From Oppiella nova (taxonomy: Eukaryota > Arthropoda > Arachnida > Sarcoptiformes > Oppiidae), in NCBI GenBank assembly GCA_905397405.1, contig CAJPVJ010000298.1, positions 1 through 28,910 of the forward strand: 28,910 nucleotides of DNA. Direction: 5' to 3'. The notes beneath the pieces were generated by a model that worked only from the letters and a program-made list of their open reading frames with translations, did no database searches and was not told the origin of the DNA. Position numbers and translations under genes: made by a program. Shown here piece by piece: positions 9,762 to 20,275 of this stretch (position 1 is the stretch's first letter; each line of letters opens with the position of its first letter).

Positions 9762-12383
9762 ATGGCACATATGTTGACTCCAGACAAACAGTGGGTTGAT
9801 TGGTGTCCAGCACTTGCGCTCACAGTCACAGTGATACTGCTGCTACCGGTGCCCACTATAGTGTGTCAGTCACCACAACCATCGGGTATGTTATTCATGA
9901 CCAGTATTACACAATACCACTCACTCACGAGTGAATGTGCCGTCACATGAACAGGTTTGTGGCCAACCACCACATGTATGGCCAGTGGTACGGGTGCGTG
10001 CGATGGTGGCGGTGGTGGTGATGGCAGTGGCAGTGGTGGTGATAGCAGTGGCAGTGGTGGTGATGTCTGGAGTTGTGCTGAATTGGATTACTGCGACGAT
10101 GTGTTGGGCTTTGAGGCGATCTCATGGCTGCACCGGCAGTTGGACGACGACGGCGATGGCGATGTGGATGTGGTTGAGAGCAATGAGGTATTGCATGGAT
10201 TGTGTGGTGGAGTGGTGTATGAGTGCAATGACTGTAATAAGTGGTGATTACTGTTAGTTCTTGAGAGACGAGTTGAAGTACGAGAACGGATACGAGACCA
10301 GACAGAAGGCATTCCACGGCAACGACAAACACATTACTGTCGACGAGTTGTGGAGGGCGTGGAAGTCTTCGACGGTGAGGAACTGGACGGTCGACGACAC
10401 GAGGGAGTGGTTGTGCGATGTGGTAGAGTTGCCTCAATATGTGGACACGTTTGCCAACAATGCTGTGGACGGACTGGCTCTGCCCAGGTATGTCCCGTTG
10501 ACCCCAACACTGCACTCACACTGACTTGCAATTGATTTGGAAAGACTGGCCGCCAATACACAGTTTATGGCGATTCTTGGTATCAATAATCCAATTCATA
10601 AGCAAAAGCTGGCGTTGAAGGCGATGGATGTGGTGTTGTTCGGAGCGCCCAAACACCACAACTATCTGAAAGATGTTTTGCTCATATGTTCACTGCTTAT
10701 AGCTATAGTAGGCGTTTGGTTCGCATACGTTCAGCACAAGTACTCGCAGTCGCACCTCAAGAAAATGATGGCAGATATGGATAGCTTGCAGAGAGCCGAA
10801 GAGCAACTCATGGGACTGCAGACAGAGCTCGACCTCACGCGACAACAGCAGCAGATGGTTGTCAAGGAAAAAGTGAATTTGGAGAAGAAGTTGAAGGAAA
10901 ATGAGTCTCAAATCGAAAGGTCTGCCTCTTATACGGCACTGTCAGAGGTGTGGCGTATATCTGAACTCGAAGACCAGTTAAAGCGAGTGAACGAAGAGCT
11001 GCGGAGAGCGCAGAACGCAGGCGTGTCGTCGTCCAGATGGGCGCCTCCCGTGTCGTTACAACAGTGGCTTCAATTGACACACGAGCTCGAGATCCGCTCT
11101 TTTAATGCCAAACGTTGTGCCGCAGAGTTGCAGTTATACGCCGCCAAAGAGGGGGTCCGTATTGCCTGTCATTGTACTCATTGTTGTTGATATACTCATG
11201 TGATATACTGTACTCATGCAGTGCGACAAACTGCGTAAGAAGAGGGCCTCCCTGTTGGGTGCGTTTCGTGTGGCGCACGGGAACTCCATTGACGACGTGG
11301 ACAATCGCATCCTCGAGGCCAAGACAGCCCTTTCCGAAGTGACTAAAGATCTACAGGAAAGAGTGAAGCGCTGGCAACACATCGAGATGTACTGCGGCTT
11401 CTCCATTGTGCACAACCCCGGTATTGCATACTTAGAACAGGCTCTGTATGGCTCCCCCGTCACCACTCCTGTTCCCATTGGCCTCTCACACGCTGGCAGT
11501 GAGACTACTATTGTTGACGACGACTCTCTCCACTTACGCGGTCAGTGCAACAGTCCATCACTTGTAACTCATTTACACAATCAATGAGCAAATTTTGTAT
11601 TTGAGTTGATTATTGTAATGGTTAGGGATTAGGTGTGTGCGAGTTCAGCAACCCATACAGTATGTAGTGTACCGTAGTGTGCGTTGTTATCACAATCACT
11701 ATCCCATCCCATGGACTCAATATTTGAATTCTGTCCGAAAATATACGAAAATTATATAAACAGTTGATGACTACTAATTAATACTGACCCTGTACCTCTG
11801 TACCCCTGTACTGTACTGTACTACAGGCTACTCAATGGTTAGCTTAAATGATGAGGACATGATTGGTGAGGACGAAGAGACAGACAATGAGTGCAATCCT
11901 AGTGACAGGTAATCAAATGTGAAGACATGGGTTCAATAAATGCTTAATTATTGTTGTATTGTTGACAGCAGTAGTATGAAAGAGGACCTCAAACAACAAC
12001 TCTCTGTATCTGTATCTATGGGTCGACCAAAAATGGTTAAGAGTTATAGTGAAGACCAAGACTCGAGCCATAGATCTCAATGTGGAGGAGAGTTGCCACT
12101 CATATGTCACTCGGAGTCGTGTAGTGAACTGCAAACTCTGCAAACATTACCACCGCTAACAAGTGTTTCCAATGGTTCCAGTGATTACCATCTAATCAAT
12201 AATAATAATAATACTAATGAAAAGACCAGTGAGACTATGGATGCAAAGGGTGCCAACGGTGCCAATAAAGGTTTAGCCCAACAGACAAACACTTGTGGGG
12301 ACAGAGAGGACAGAGAGGACAGACGCGTGGAAAAGAAGCGCACATTCTTTGGACTCAGAAAACGTAAAAACTCGAGACATTGA
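9762..12383 (+). CDS. Stim: Stromal interaction molecule (STIM), ER calcium sensor, 7 exons, 670 aa
   Basis: A single-pass ER membrane protein that senses luminal calcium and opens plasma-membrane Orai channels. Exons: 9762-9885, 9955-10187, 10258-10487, 10545-11154, 11222-11540, 11827-11908, 11969-12383; phases close to 671 codons including TGA. Parts in order: signal peptide (1 to about 35), Gly/Ser/Asp-rich linker (58-78), cysteine pair C82/C88, EF-hand (loop 105-116, DDDGDGDVDVVE, all calcium positions acidic), SAM domain (about 147-229, with the family's NWT glycosylation site at 161), TM helix (about 239-258, then WFAYVQHKYS), coiled coil 1 (about 259-350), CAD/SOAR Orai-activating domain (about 359-460, including LQQWLQLTHE, the basic patch KLRKKR and F414 at the place of human F394), an acidic segment (about 513-525) and a basic C-terminus (KKRTFFGLRKRK). 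Length is close to human STIM1 (685). Introns are 57-286 bp; the GTCCGT donor after exon 4 is unusual, but alignment across the join is gap-free. Confidence 0.97.
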
Positions 12384-12417
12384 CTCATTTGATGCTCAAA
12401 TGCATTGCGTTGTATGC

Positions 12418-12423
12418 AATAAA
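12418..12423 (+). terminator. Candidate poly(A) signal of STIM
   Basis: A canonical AATAAA lies 35 bp after the STIM stop codon. The position would give a very short 3' UTR, which suits the compact genes on this side of the window, but no downstream element was verified. Confidence 0.4.
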
Positions 12424-15281
12424 TGCGATGACAATCGTTGTCTCACTGGTCAGTGTTGGCCAGTGTTTGCTTCATTGCATCACTCATGCACTCCAATGTG
12501 TCTTATATTGTGTTTTCTAATGTATTGTATTTATACTAATTTATACTACAATAGTATTTATGATATTTGCTGTACTGTACGCTCATATCTATGAGTTGAT
12601 GTGAGAGCACATACAGTATCTTATTATTCATGCCGTACAACGAGTATTGTATTACAGTTACCCTACAGTATATATCCGAGACCTGAGCTAACAGTGTTTG
12701 ACCCTAATTGACCGACACATCACTAGTCACTAATACTGTATTATACAATTTGATGACTCAAACTTTTATTACAGACGTTCATTTAACATTTAATAATACA
12801 GTATTAGTGGCTAGATCAATTACGGTCAAGCACTTAGTGCGGATCTTTGGTATATACCATTTCGCCATATACGGTCAAACAAAACAAATAGTACCGTATT
12901 AATAAGAATATTTAACAGGGTCATATGTTTTTTAAGTAAACTTCATCAAATTACAGCCAGATAAACATGACAACTGTGAGTTTGTAGTGCTAAAAAAGTT
13001 TATGAATCATTTACCTTTACTATTATAATAATATTGTCAATCCTTTCAATGACAGTTTCAGTGCAAATTACGATATTTGAAATTGCCTAGTTGAGTTATT
13101 TTGTCGATGTATTTCAAAGATTTAATATGCCGTACATGTACATTGTTCTTGTTTATTTTTCGAGTCGTGTCCATGTCATCACTAATTAAATTTGCAATCA
13201 GTTTATCGCCAATTTATGAGGTTATCATCATCAATTTTAAACAATTAGTACACTGTTTAATGTATCTGGATATAATTTGGTGAAGTGTCACTTAATATGG
13301 TATGATGCTATCAAATTTAATTCCTAGTTTTATTGTGTTTAACAAATATATTTTAATAAGCGATTACCGGTGCTTTTATAAAAATGTTGAAATGATTGAA
13401 ACATATGTGTGAGTATGATAAATGGTGGACCTCAAATTGTACTGTATCATTGATATAACTGTGATTTATAAACACAAATGGCTATGATTATATGGTATAG
13501 TATCTACAATACATTCTCAATAGTATTCCTAGAGTTTATTTTTAGAGTGAAAGATGATGTTAACTGATTACCTGGTTAACTTGTAAATTGATATATGAAT
13601 ATAAATAAAAGATGATAAATTGGAACTAAATTGATGACTATATCATATTATATCAATTTTGCAAATACTTGACCTTGCCAAGTATTTACCCTTTACTTGT
13701 TCCTTGACTGGACCCTCAAATACTTGACCCTGGTCACTCTAGAATCATTGCATTTAGATATTGTTATAATTGTTGTAAAGTGCTTTTCTCATATACAGTA
13801 CAGTAATATGAATATGACTTTGGATTCAATGAATGTTCGATAAGCTATGGAAACAATGAGGGGAATAGTGTTGAGTTGATTGACAGCAAACGTGTTGCGA
13901 GTTTTGGTGCCAAACATTGACTAATATAAGGATTAATGAACTCTTGGTTTCAAAGATAAGTCGAGTGAAAACAATGGAAATAATTTTGTTTTCTTCCAAT
14001 TCATTATAATATTGATTAATGACTTTTCACTGTAATTACAAGAATGCAAATACAGACACAGTTTGCAATAGTATTGCATTTAAAATAATTTTAATTTGAG
14101 TCTTAATTGCTCGAGTGATTAGCGATTCACTTCATGGATGGCCAGTCATACAGTCAAGCAAATGATTTACAGATAACATACAATTAACACAACTAAACCA
14201 TCCCTGAGTCGTCCCCAACATATCCACGCTATTACACACAGTAGTGAGACTCAGAAATCAGTTCAATATGATAGGTATGATTGGTAGGTACAGTATGTTG
14301 CACTTTCATCCATTCATAATCCATTTAGATTGCTATGAAACCATCAACTTACTGTCCATATATGTAATCATTGTTAATTGTTTTTACTAACACATTACTA
14401 TTAATATTGATTACTGTCATACAATATGACTAATACTTATTGTACAGTATACGGTACACTACTATGGGATGATGAAACAGTTTATTTTGAACTAACCTTA
14501 GAATTAACAAAATTTGATTACAGGTATACTGTAAAGAGCATTAAACATATCCAGTACATATTATGCTATTTATTATACTGTATTGTAATGTTAAGAATGA
14601 TTAAAATGTAGCAATAATTGAATATTTGTTGGATTACAAGAGTTGGATGAGTTGAAAGTGGTTCACCAAATGGAGTGCACAGTCATACATGCATTTGTTA
14701 GGTAGACATGGTTAAACTTATCATCTACAATTCAATCAATTTTGAACATAACTGAGAATAGAAATGTTAATTTGTTATCAGAGTTTGATTTAATTATAAA
14801 TTATAACATTATTTTTGTGTTAAACACTGAGATATTTAAGTATAAACTTTGAGATAATATCTGATGTTTTGGTGTATAGTATTTGCAAGAAGGTAATTAT
14901 TGATAATAATGATTATAATAGACACAAAATATTTATCGTAATCATATAATTGTTTCATTGACTTTTGCATGAGTTAGTCATTCGGAAAATGTGTTATGAG
15001 TTATAAAACAAATATTCATAAGTTTTAACTCAATTGAGAGTAAAGACAATTTGCTTGAATGCGTGTACCGTATAATAACTGTAAGTCAGTCAGTGATGTG
15101 AGTGCTGTCAGTGATGTCAAAAGGTTTTGGTGTGAATTTGAGAAAGTTTTTAAACTTGAAAGATATGCCCACATCTACAGTACACTACAACTCACTGTCA
15201 CGGACTCGTGTCCCACACTTATGGACACTATTTGTATGATCTGTAAAGACAAGTGAAGGACACACGTCAGGAAGTGATGGT
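12424..15281. other. Intergenic region between STIM and the ZIP-like gene
   Basis: About 2.9 kb of AT-rich DNA without a supportable gene. Open frames here are short and show no family motif. It contains the small inverted repeat at 12694-12833, a short direct repetition of AAATACTTGACC (about 13664 and 13718), and scattered TACTGTA words. The last 250 bp (about 15040-15281) are richer in GC and include possible splice sites (GTAAGT at about 15080, CACGTCAG ending at 15270), so they probably contain the 5' leader of the downstream gene. Confidence 0.5.
12694..12833. repeat. Short inverted repeat (hairpin, MITE-like)
   Basis: The left arm (about 12694-12753) contains TTTGACCCTAATTGAC followed by CTAGTCACTAATACTGTA. 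The right arm (about 12788-12833) is its imperfect reverse complement, containing TACAGTATTAGTGGCTAG and then CAATTACGGTCAAGCAC. The arms fold with only a few mismatches round a loop of about 35 bp. There is no coding content. Confidence 0.75.
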
Positions 15282-16625
15282 ATGATGTCTTTATTAGTTG
15301 TGACACTTTTGTTGTGCATATTATTTGTGGTCATATCGATGATGGCATCAATAGTTCCGTCGACTATATTATTGATTTGGCGGAAGAGAAAGAGAAGCAA
15401 ATTAAAGAGTAAAGTGAATGAGTGGTCGCATACCAGTGTCAGTGGCACTGGTGGTGGCACTGGTGCTGATCATGAAGACAGTGTTGTGCATAATGTGACG
15501 ATAGAGTTGTTGCGGTCATTCAATTGTGGACTACTTATAGGCTCTCTATTCCTTCAACTGATCCCTCGTTCGCGACAAACATTTCAACTATTCTTTCTGC
15601 AAATGAGTGCCACAAATGTGGTCAAGAGTTTAGTATTGCTTCGCACGGATCTGGTCGTCGACAACTCATCCCAATACAGAGGAATACCATTTGTAGAGCT
15701 TATGATCTGTTTGTCATTCTTTGCGATCTATTTCTGTGAAGAGTTTGTTCAGACATGTCTTAAGTATAGGAAGTACTACTGGTTTAGTAGTAATTCAAAC
15801 ATTATATACACGAACCAAATGTCAGACGACATACAGTCTCTGAGCTATCGTTTGAATAAAACGCGACATTATTTGATAGCTTGCAGTCGAAAGACATCCG
15901 AAGTGACCTCTTTTGCCAACACTTCGTCCACAGATACCGGCGCCGCAAAAGACAATAACAGAGCCAACAAAGCAAACGTCACTTTCGAGCGAAGCCAAGA
16001 GCTTAAGGATTCTCTTGAGATGTTGAGTGTGCCGTACGAGTCATTGCAGACCACATCCCTGTCCTCTCACACTTCCCTTACATCCCAATCATCACAATTG
16101 CCGTCCTATTGGAAGGCCAACTATAGCGCACCGGACGATGGCTTGAAAGTGTTTTTGCCTCAACTCACGGCAACCAACTCTATGCCGGTGCTCACAATCC
16201 TCGAGGGACTCATCATCTCATCGCAGGACTCCTTCCACACTCTTGTCATCACATTTGCAGTGATTGTGTTCAACAAAATAGTCACCGCTTTGGCCATCAG
16301 TTGTGAGATCGCAGAGCGAACGCACTGTAAGGTTATGCCCGTCTCCACCATCTTCTCCTTCTCTCTGCTGCCGGCCCTCGGATTCCTCATTGTTGTGGCC
16401 TTTGATCACATCCTCTTTGTCGACACCAATGAGAAACGCATTTCAGCCCTCATTCTCAGTGTCGTCTCTTCGGCCAGTGTTTTGCAGATCATAATCATAA
16501 GCATTAGAAACAATTACATGCAGTTTGTCGTACCGCAGAGGAATGCCATCGTTCAGCACTTTACCACTTATTCGGCATTTATTCTCATTCTTGGATTCAC
16601 AGCTTTTCTCAATTCCCAACACTAA
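15282..16625 (+). CDS. Divergent ZIP (SLC39)-like eight-helix membrane protein, 447 aa
   Basis: An uninterrupted 447-codon frame beginning ATGATG; the upstream in-frame stop is 42 bp before it, so this is the likely start. Eight hydrophobic helices fit the ZIP zinc-transporter plan: TM1 (3-31), TM2 (78-96, FNCGLLIGSLFLQLIP), TM3 (134-154, IPFVELMICLSFFAIYFCEE), a long Ser/Thr-rich cytosolic loop (about 160-295), TM4 (299-314, LTILEGL), TM5 (319-342, VIVFNKIVTALAIS), TM6 (353-376), TM7 (386-408) and TM8 (425-443). The TM3 match to ZIP1-3-type proteins is the best evidence. Oddly, the hallmark histidines are gone: TM4 HSxxEG reads LTILEG, TM5 HK reads NK, TM2 LHLLPE reads LQLIPR, and the loop lacks a His cluster. 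It is either a non-transporting ZIP paralogue or one with altered selectivity. It might also be a different eight-helix family, but I think that less likely. Confidence 0.72.
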   Translation: MMSLLVVTLLLCILFVVISMMASIVPSTILLIWRKRKRSKLKSKVNEWSHTSVSGTGGGTGADHEDSVVHNVTIELLRSFNCGLLIGSLFLQLIPRSRQTFQLFFLQMSATNVVKSLVLLRTDLVVDNSSQYRGIPFVELMICLSFFAIYFCEEFVQTCLKYRKYYWFSSNSNIIYTNQMSDDIQSLSYRLNKTRHYLIACSRKTSEVTSFANTSSTDTGAAKDNNRANKANVTFERSQELKDSLEMLSVPYESLQTTSLSSHTSLTSQSSQLPSYWKANYSAPDDGLKVFLPQLTATNSMPVLTILEGLIISSQDSFHTLVITFAVIVFNKIVTALAISCEIAERTHCKVMPVSTIFSFSLLPALGFLIVVAFDHILFVDTNEKRISALILSVVSSASVLQIIIISIRNNYMQFVVPQRNAIVQHFTTYSAFILILGFTAFLNSQH

Positions 16626-16734
16626 TCACAACCAATCAATCAATTTGTTATCTATACGTCATATTATTCGCTTAACGTTTCAGTTTATCTATTGTTTTGT
16701 ATTTATTTTAAATAGCATTTTAAATTTGCGTTTA

Positions 16735-16740
16735 ATTAAA
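16735..16740 (+). terminator. Candidate poly(A) signal of the ZIP-like gene
   Basis: ATTAAA, the commonest variant of the poly(A) signal, about 110 bp after the TAA stop. In such AT-rich sequence the word is frequent, so this is only a positional guess. Confidence 0.25.
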
Positions 16741-17715
16741 ACCTTATAGTATAATCACAGCCAGTTCCACGTATTACAAATTATTACAAATAGTAATACT
16801 TATAGCATTACTAAATGTGAATGCTACCTTACCTATTTTTGAAACTTACTGCCTTATATTGTATATAATGTCAATGAGTTACAATCTATTTAAAATTGTA
16901 TCTTTAATACATAATGAAATTAATATTTAATTGCTTATTAAAAGTAAATGATATTTCAAACCAAAATTACGAACAAAATTATTACTAACTAACTTATATA
17001 GAATAAGGAAATTGAGTAAGTCAATATCATTTATTCAAAAAGTATCTTTCAACATTGCTCTTATGTGACTGTTTGACCAAAAATGCATTTTACATATAAA
17101 TAACAATAATTCATGTTAAATGTTATTAAATCATCTTTCTCCACTCTGCAGTATTACACATGGTTGCAAGGTACTATTTGAATAAATTAGTAGTATAATA
17201 ATAAAGTAAATAATGTCATATATGTTTATAAACATCCTGCCCGGTATTAATATTTTTTTAGTTAAAATTTAAAATTCATTTAAATTACAAAAATGATAAT
17301 ATTTATGACACCGAATGTTCAAATAAAACCATATTATAATAAATTATTGTTAAAATTTTTGAATGAATTGTGAACATTTTATAATAAACAATTAATATTC
17401 AATTAATAATGAATGTAATATACTGTAAAATGTATACAAATGTGAAAGAAATAGTTTACAAAATATAAAGTATTTTGAGTGATGTTCAAGACGTGGCCTT
17501 TATTTCTGATGTACGGGTCGGTGGGGCCGAGAGTCGACGGAATACAGATGCTATCAATTCCAACAAATCGGCCTATAATTCAATAGCATTTTAAAATCAT
17601 CAATATATTAATTACTAGATAAAATAAATACCCACTATTTGAATATTGTTTAATAGCATTAAAACTCGGGTTTTTAAGACAAGTCAAGACTTATTAGTTA
17701 TCCAGAGTTCGGATT
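16741..17715. other. AT-rich intergenic DNA
   Basis: No gene or strong repeat is visible. One short GC-rich island (about 17490-17575, GGGTCGGTGGGGCCGAGAG) stands out from the AT-rich surroundings and may be a remnant of another element. Confidence 0.4.
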
Positions 17716-18814
17716 GACTGATATAAAAGTTTCGCCAAAATACTTCAAACTTGTCAAATTTTATATACAGCACGTTAGAATTGAGCTAGGTTAAAACAAT
17801 TTTTTGCAACTATTGTTTTTTTGGCACGATAACGTCGATATGCCAACTTTTACTCAATTCTCAATGGAACGGTAGGGAACGTTGGTTTTTAAAAATCTTG
17901 AATTACTTAAAAAATATCCCACATTTTTAAGTTTTGATTTTTGAATTTGATGTTCAGGGTCAATATCAAAAAAACTTAATTCTGGATTTCGCAAAATATT
18001 AATTATAATAATATTCGTTGATTTTAAATAAATATTTCCTTTTAAGATTTGTAAACTTTAAATCCATTTATCATAGCACTGGATGAATGTATCAGAATGA
18101 TTCCAAATGGGTTGGAAAGCTCTTCAAAATACTAAAAATAATTTGCTTACAACCAGGCTGTAAATATTAAGCCTGGCATTCTATCCTAGGTATAAATATT
18201 TTCTATGTAATTTCATTATACAGGTAAAGATGTAAAACAATAAAACCTGTCGTTAATTAAATACATAGAAAATATTTATACCTGTGATAGAATGCAAGGC
18301 ATAATAATTACAGCCTGGTTGCAAGGAAACTATTTTTAGCAGTTTGAAAGACCTTTCGAACCCATTTGGAATTATCCTGATTCATTAATCCAGTTCTAAG
18401 ATAAATGGATTTAAAATGTACAAATTTTAAACTAAAATATTTATTTAAAAATCAACAAGACAAAATTTTGTGAAATCCAGAATTTAGTTTTTTTTGATAC
18501 CTTTCACTAAATAAAAAAAAAGTTATTGAAACAAAAACTTTAATTAGTTTTTTGGTATTTACCCTGTGCATCAAATCCAAAAATCAAAACTTAAAATTTT
18601 GGGATAATTTTTTAAAGTAATTTAAGATTTTTAAAAACTACCGTTCCCTACGGTTCCTTTGAGTATTGAGTAAAAGTTGGCATAACGACGTTATCGTGCC
18701 AAAAAACCATAGTTGCAAAAAAAATTGTTTTAATCTAGCTCAATACTAACGAATATAAAATTTGACACAACGAGTTTGAAGTATTTTGGCGAAACCTTTA
18801 TAAATTTTTCAGTG
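17716..18814. repeat. 1.1-kb foldback element, near-complete hairpin
   Basis: The left arm (about 17716-18227) is matched through its full length by the reverse complement of the right arm (about 18245-18814), leaving a centre of only about 20 bp. Landmarks on the left are TTTCGCCAAAATACTTC (17730), GGCACGATAACGTCG (17822), CCAAATGGGTTGGAAAGC (18103) and ACAACCAGGCTGTAA (18150). Each recurs in reverse complement, in mirror order, on the right. The right arm has an extra A/T-rich block at about 18505-18560. No open frame of note is present. I infer a non-autonomous DNA element; no target-site duplication is clear. Confidence 0.88.
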
Positions 18815-19264
18815 TTAATAACAAGCACCTATTAACACTTAGATCAAAGTGGTGGGAAAGTGAGTATCATGTACAATTAGTAATGCCTACATCAGAAAAG
18901 CCCAGGACAAATTCTCTACAATAGTAATACTGTAGCTATAAATTGAATTAATAATTTGGTGCTTGGGCCTTTATTTGAAGAATTCGAGTTTAATCCATAA
19001 ATGAATATTTTATAATTTACTTGCTAGAATTTTAAAGGAATAATCTAAAATAACTTAAAAATAAATTCTTTAAATAATGGCACACGAGAACAATTTTTAA
19101 TTCAGTATAATATGCCGGTACTGTACATATTATGGTAATAGATAAAGTATTATTAATTGTGTAAGGTGATTAAATTATGTGAATGCCAGTTTTAACATTA
19201 CTACAGATATTGTGATAATATCTAGTGGTTTGTAATTATTATATATATGGTAAAACAAAGTAAT
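18815..19264. other. AT-rich spacer between two repeats
   Basis: Nothing supportable seen beyond a few TACTGTA words (near 18928 and 19120). Confidence 0.4.
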
Positions 19265-19992
19265 TACCCTGAATATGCGAGTATAATCAGCGGATTATCT
19301 GAGAAAAAAGTGATTTTTCTGAAAAATATAACGAGGCGTACTATACGGGGCGTAATATGCGTATAATGTGAGCAAAAAATATTATTTCAAAATTAATATT
19401 TATTCTCTACCAATAATTAGTTTCATCTATATTGTAAGCAATATATGATATTTCAAACCTTTTATACACATATTTGAGTACAGGGTTGTTACTAAATATG
19501 GAACCCATTTGGGAGGCTTGGCATTTGGACACCCTGTAATATTTTTTGATGATTCCTTTTCCAAGTTGTAAATTTTTATTTGATATATAATTTGTCCAGA
19601 TTGTATTAGTAGAAAAACTTTTATTCTCAATTATTTCTCTATGTATCATAATAATCGTTTTCTATTCAATAACTTCTCAAAATAACAAAATATTTTCCAC
19701 TGTTCTTGAAAAAATCGAGTATAAAAGTTTTTCTTCAAATATAATCTGGACAAATTATATTTAAAATAAAAATCTAACTCTTCCTCTACAACTTCGAAAT
19801 GGAATCAAAAATATTACAGGGTGTCCAAATGGCAAGCCTCCTAAATGGGTTCCATGTTTAGTGACAACCCTGTATTACAGTCTATGCGTACTATACGCCG
19901 ACACGTATTATACGAGCAAAAAACATAATTTTTCCGTAATTACTGACTGCGTATTATACGCCACATAGTACTATACCCGCATATTCAGGGTA
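19265..19992. mobile_element. TA-flanked MITE-type element (host of a nested insertion)
   Basis: The ends read TA-CCCTGAATATGCG at 19265-19279 and its exact reverse complement at 19978-19992, giving perfect 13-bp terminal inverted repeats with the dinucleotide TA on both sides. Subterminal sequence is rich in variants of CGTACTATACG and CGTATTATACG on both sides. GAGCAAAAAA appears at about 19372 and again, in the same orientation, at about 19913. TA target duplication is the habit of the Tc1/mariner/pogo superfamily, so I infer a non-autonomous relative. No transposase is encoded. Removing the inner element at 19481-19872 leaves about 336 bp. Confidence 0.78.
19481..19872. mobile_element. 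Inner TA-flanked foldback MITE nested in the outer one
   Basis: A second element with ends TA-CAGGGTTGT (TA at 19479-19480) and ACAACCCTG-TA (TA at 19873-19874). Its arms pair extensively: GGAACCCATTTGGGAGGC on the left (about 19500) against GCCTCCTAAATGGGTTCC on the right, then GGACACCCTGTAATATTTTT (about 19528) against its complement near 19812, and ATAATTTGTCCAGATT against AATCTGGACAAATTAT. The arms run to about 19650 on the left and start at about 19705 on the right. It holds two overlapping chance frames of 67-80 codons and no transposase. Confidence 0.8.
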
Positions 19993-20163
19993 TGTACTCT
20001 TTAGATGTTTAAAATGCAAAACTGTAAAACTGTAGTCAATAAGATATACAGTATAAATACATTACATAATATATCATATATCATACAGTATATAATATAT
20101 CAGTGATTCCTGCATAAAACTAATATAGTTTTATGATTATCTTAATGGAAAAATTTTACGACT

Positions 20164-20275
20164 TAGGCGGTGTTCACAAAGTACGTACGCATGCCTAGGG
20201 GAGGGGGTCATGTCAAAAGCGTATGTTAAATGGGGAGAGGGGTTGGGTAAAAGCGTATGTACGAAAAACCCCCTT
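20164..20275 (+). repeat. G-rich repeat fragment, left member of an inverted pair
   Basis: An abrupt G-rich island (GGCGGTGTTCACAAAGTACG, GGGGAGGGGGTCATG, GGGGAGAGGGGTTGGG) in AT-rich surroundings, with AAAGCGTATGT twice. A diverged copy in opposite orientation lies at about 21207-21300, with TCTCCCCCAT, ACGTACAAACGC and GGCATGACCCCTTA. This looks like the ends or two copies of an old dispersed repeat. The family is not identified. Confidence 0.5.

Noticed and set aside
9931-10515. Overlapping frames on both strands rich in His, Ser, Met or Val
   Set aside because: They are alternate readings of the STIM GGT/GGC repeat and EF-hand exons.
15059-15256. 65-codon frame just upstream of the ZIP-like gene
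   Set aside because: Ends in a stop before the ZIP-like start, has no recognisable motif and contains plausible splice sites; more likely leader sequence.
17490-18910. Possible outward extension of the large hairpin (CTGATGTA near 17507 and its complement near 18887)
   Set aside because: Only a short match, with unrelated sequence between it and the hairpin arms; could be chance.
19407-19649. Two overlapping minus-strand frames of 67 and 80 codons
   Set aside because: Both lie within the arms of the nested MITEs and show no transposase motif.
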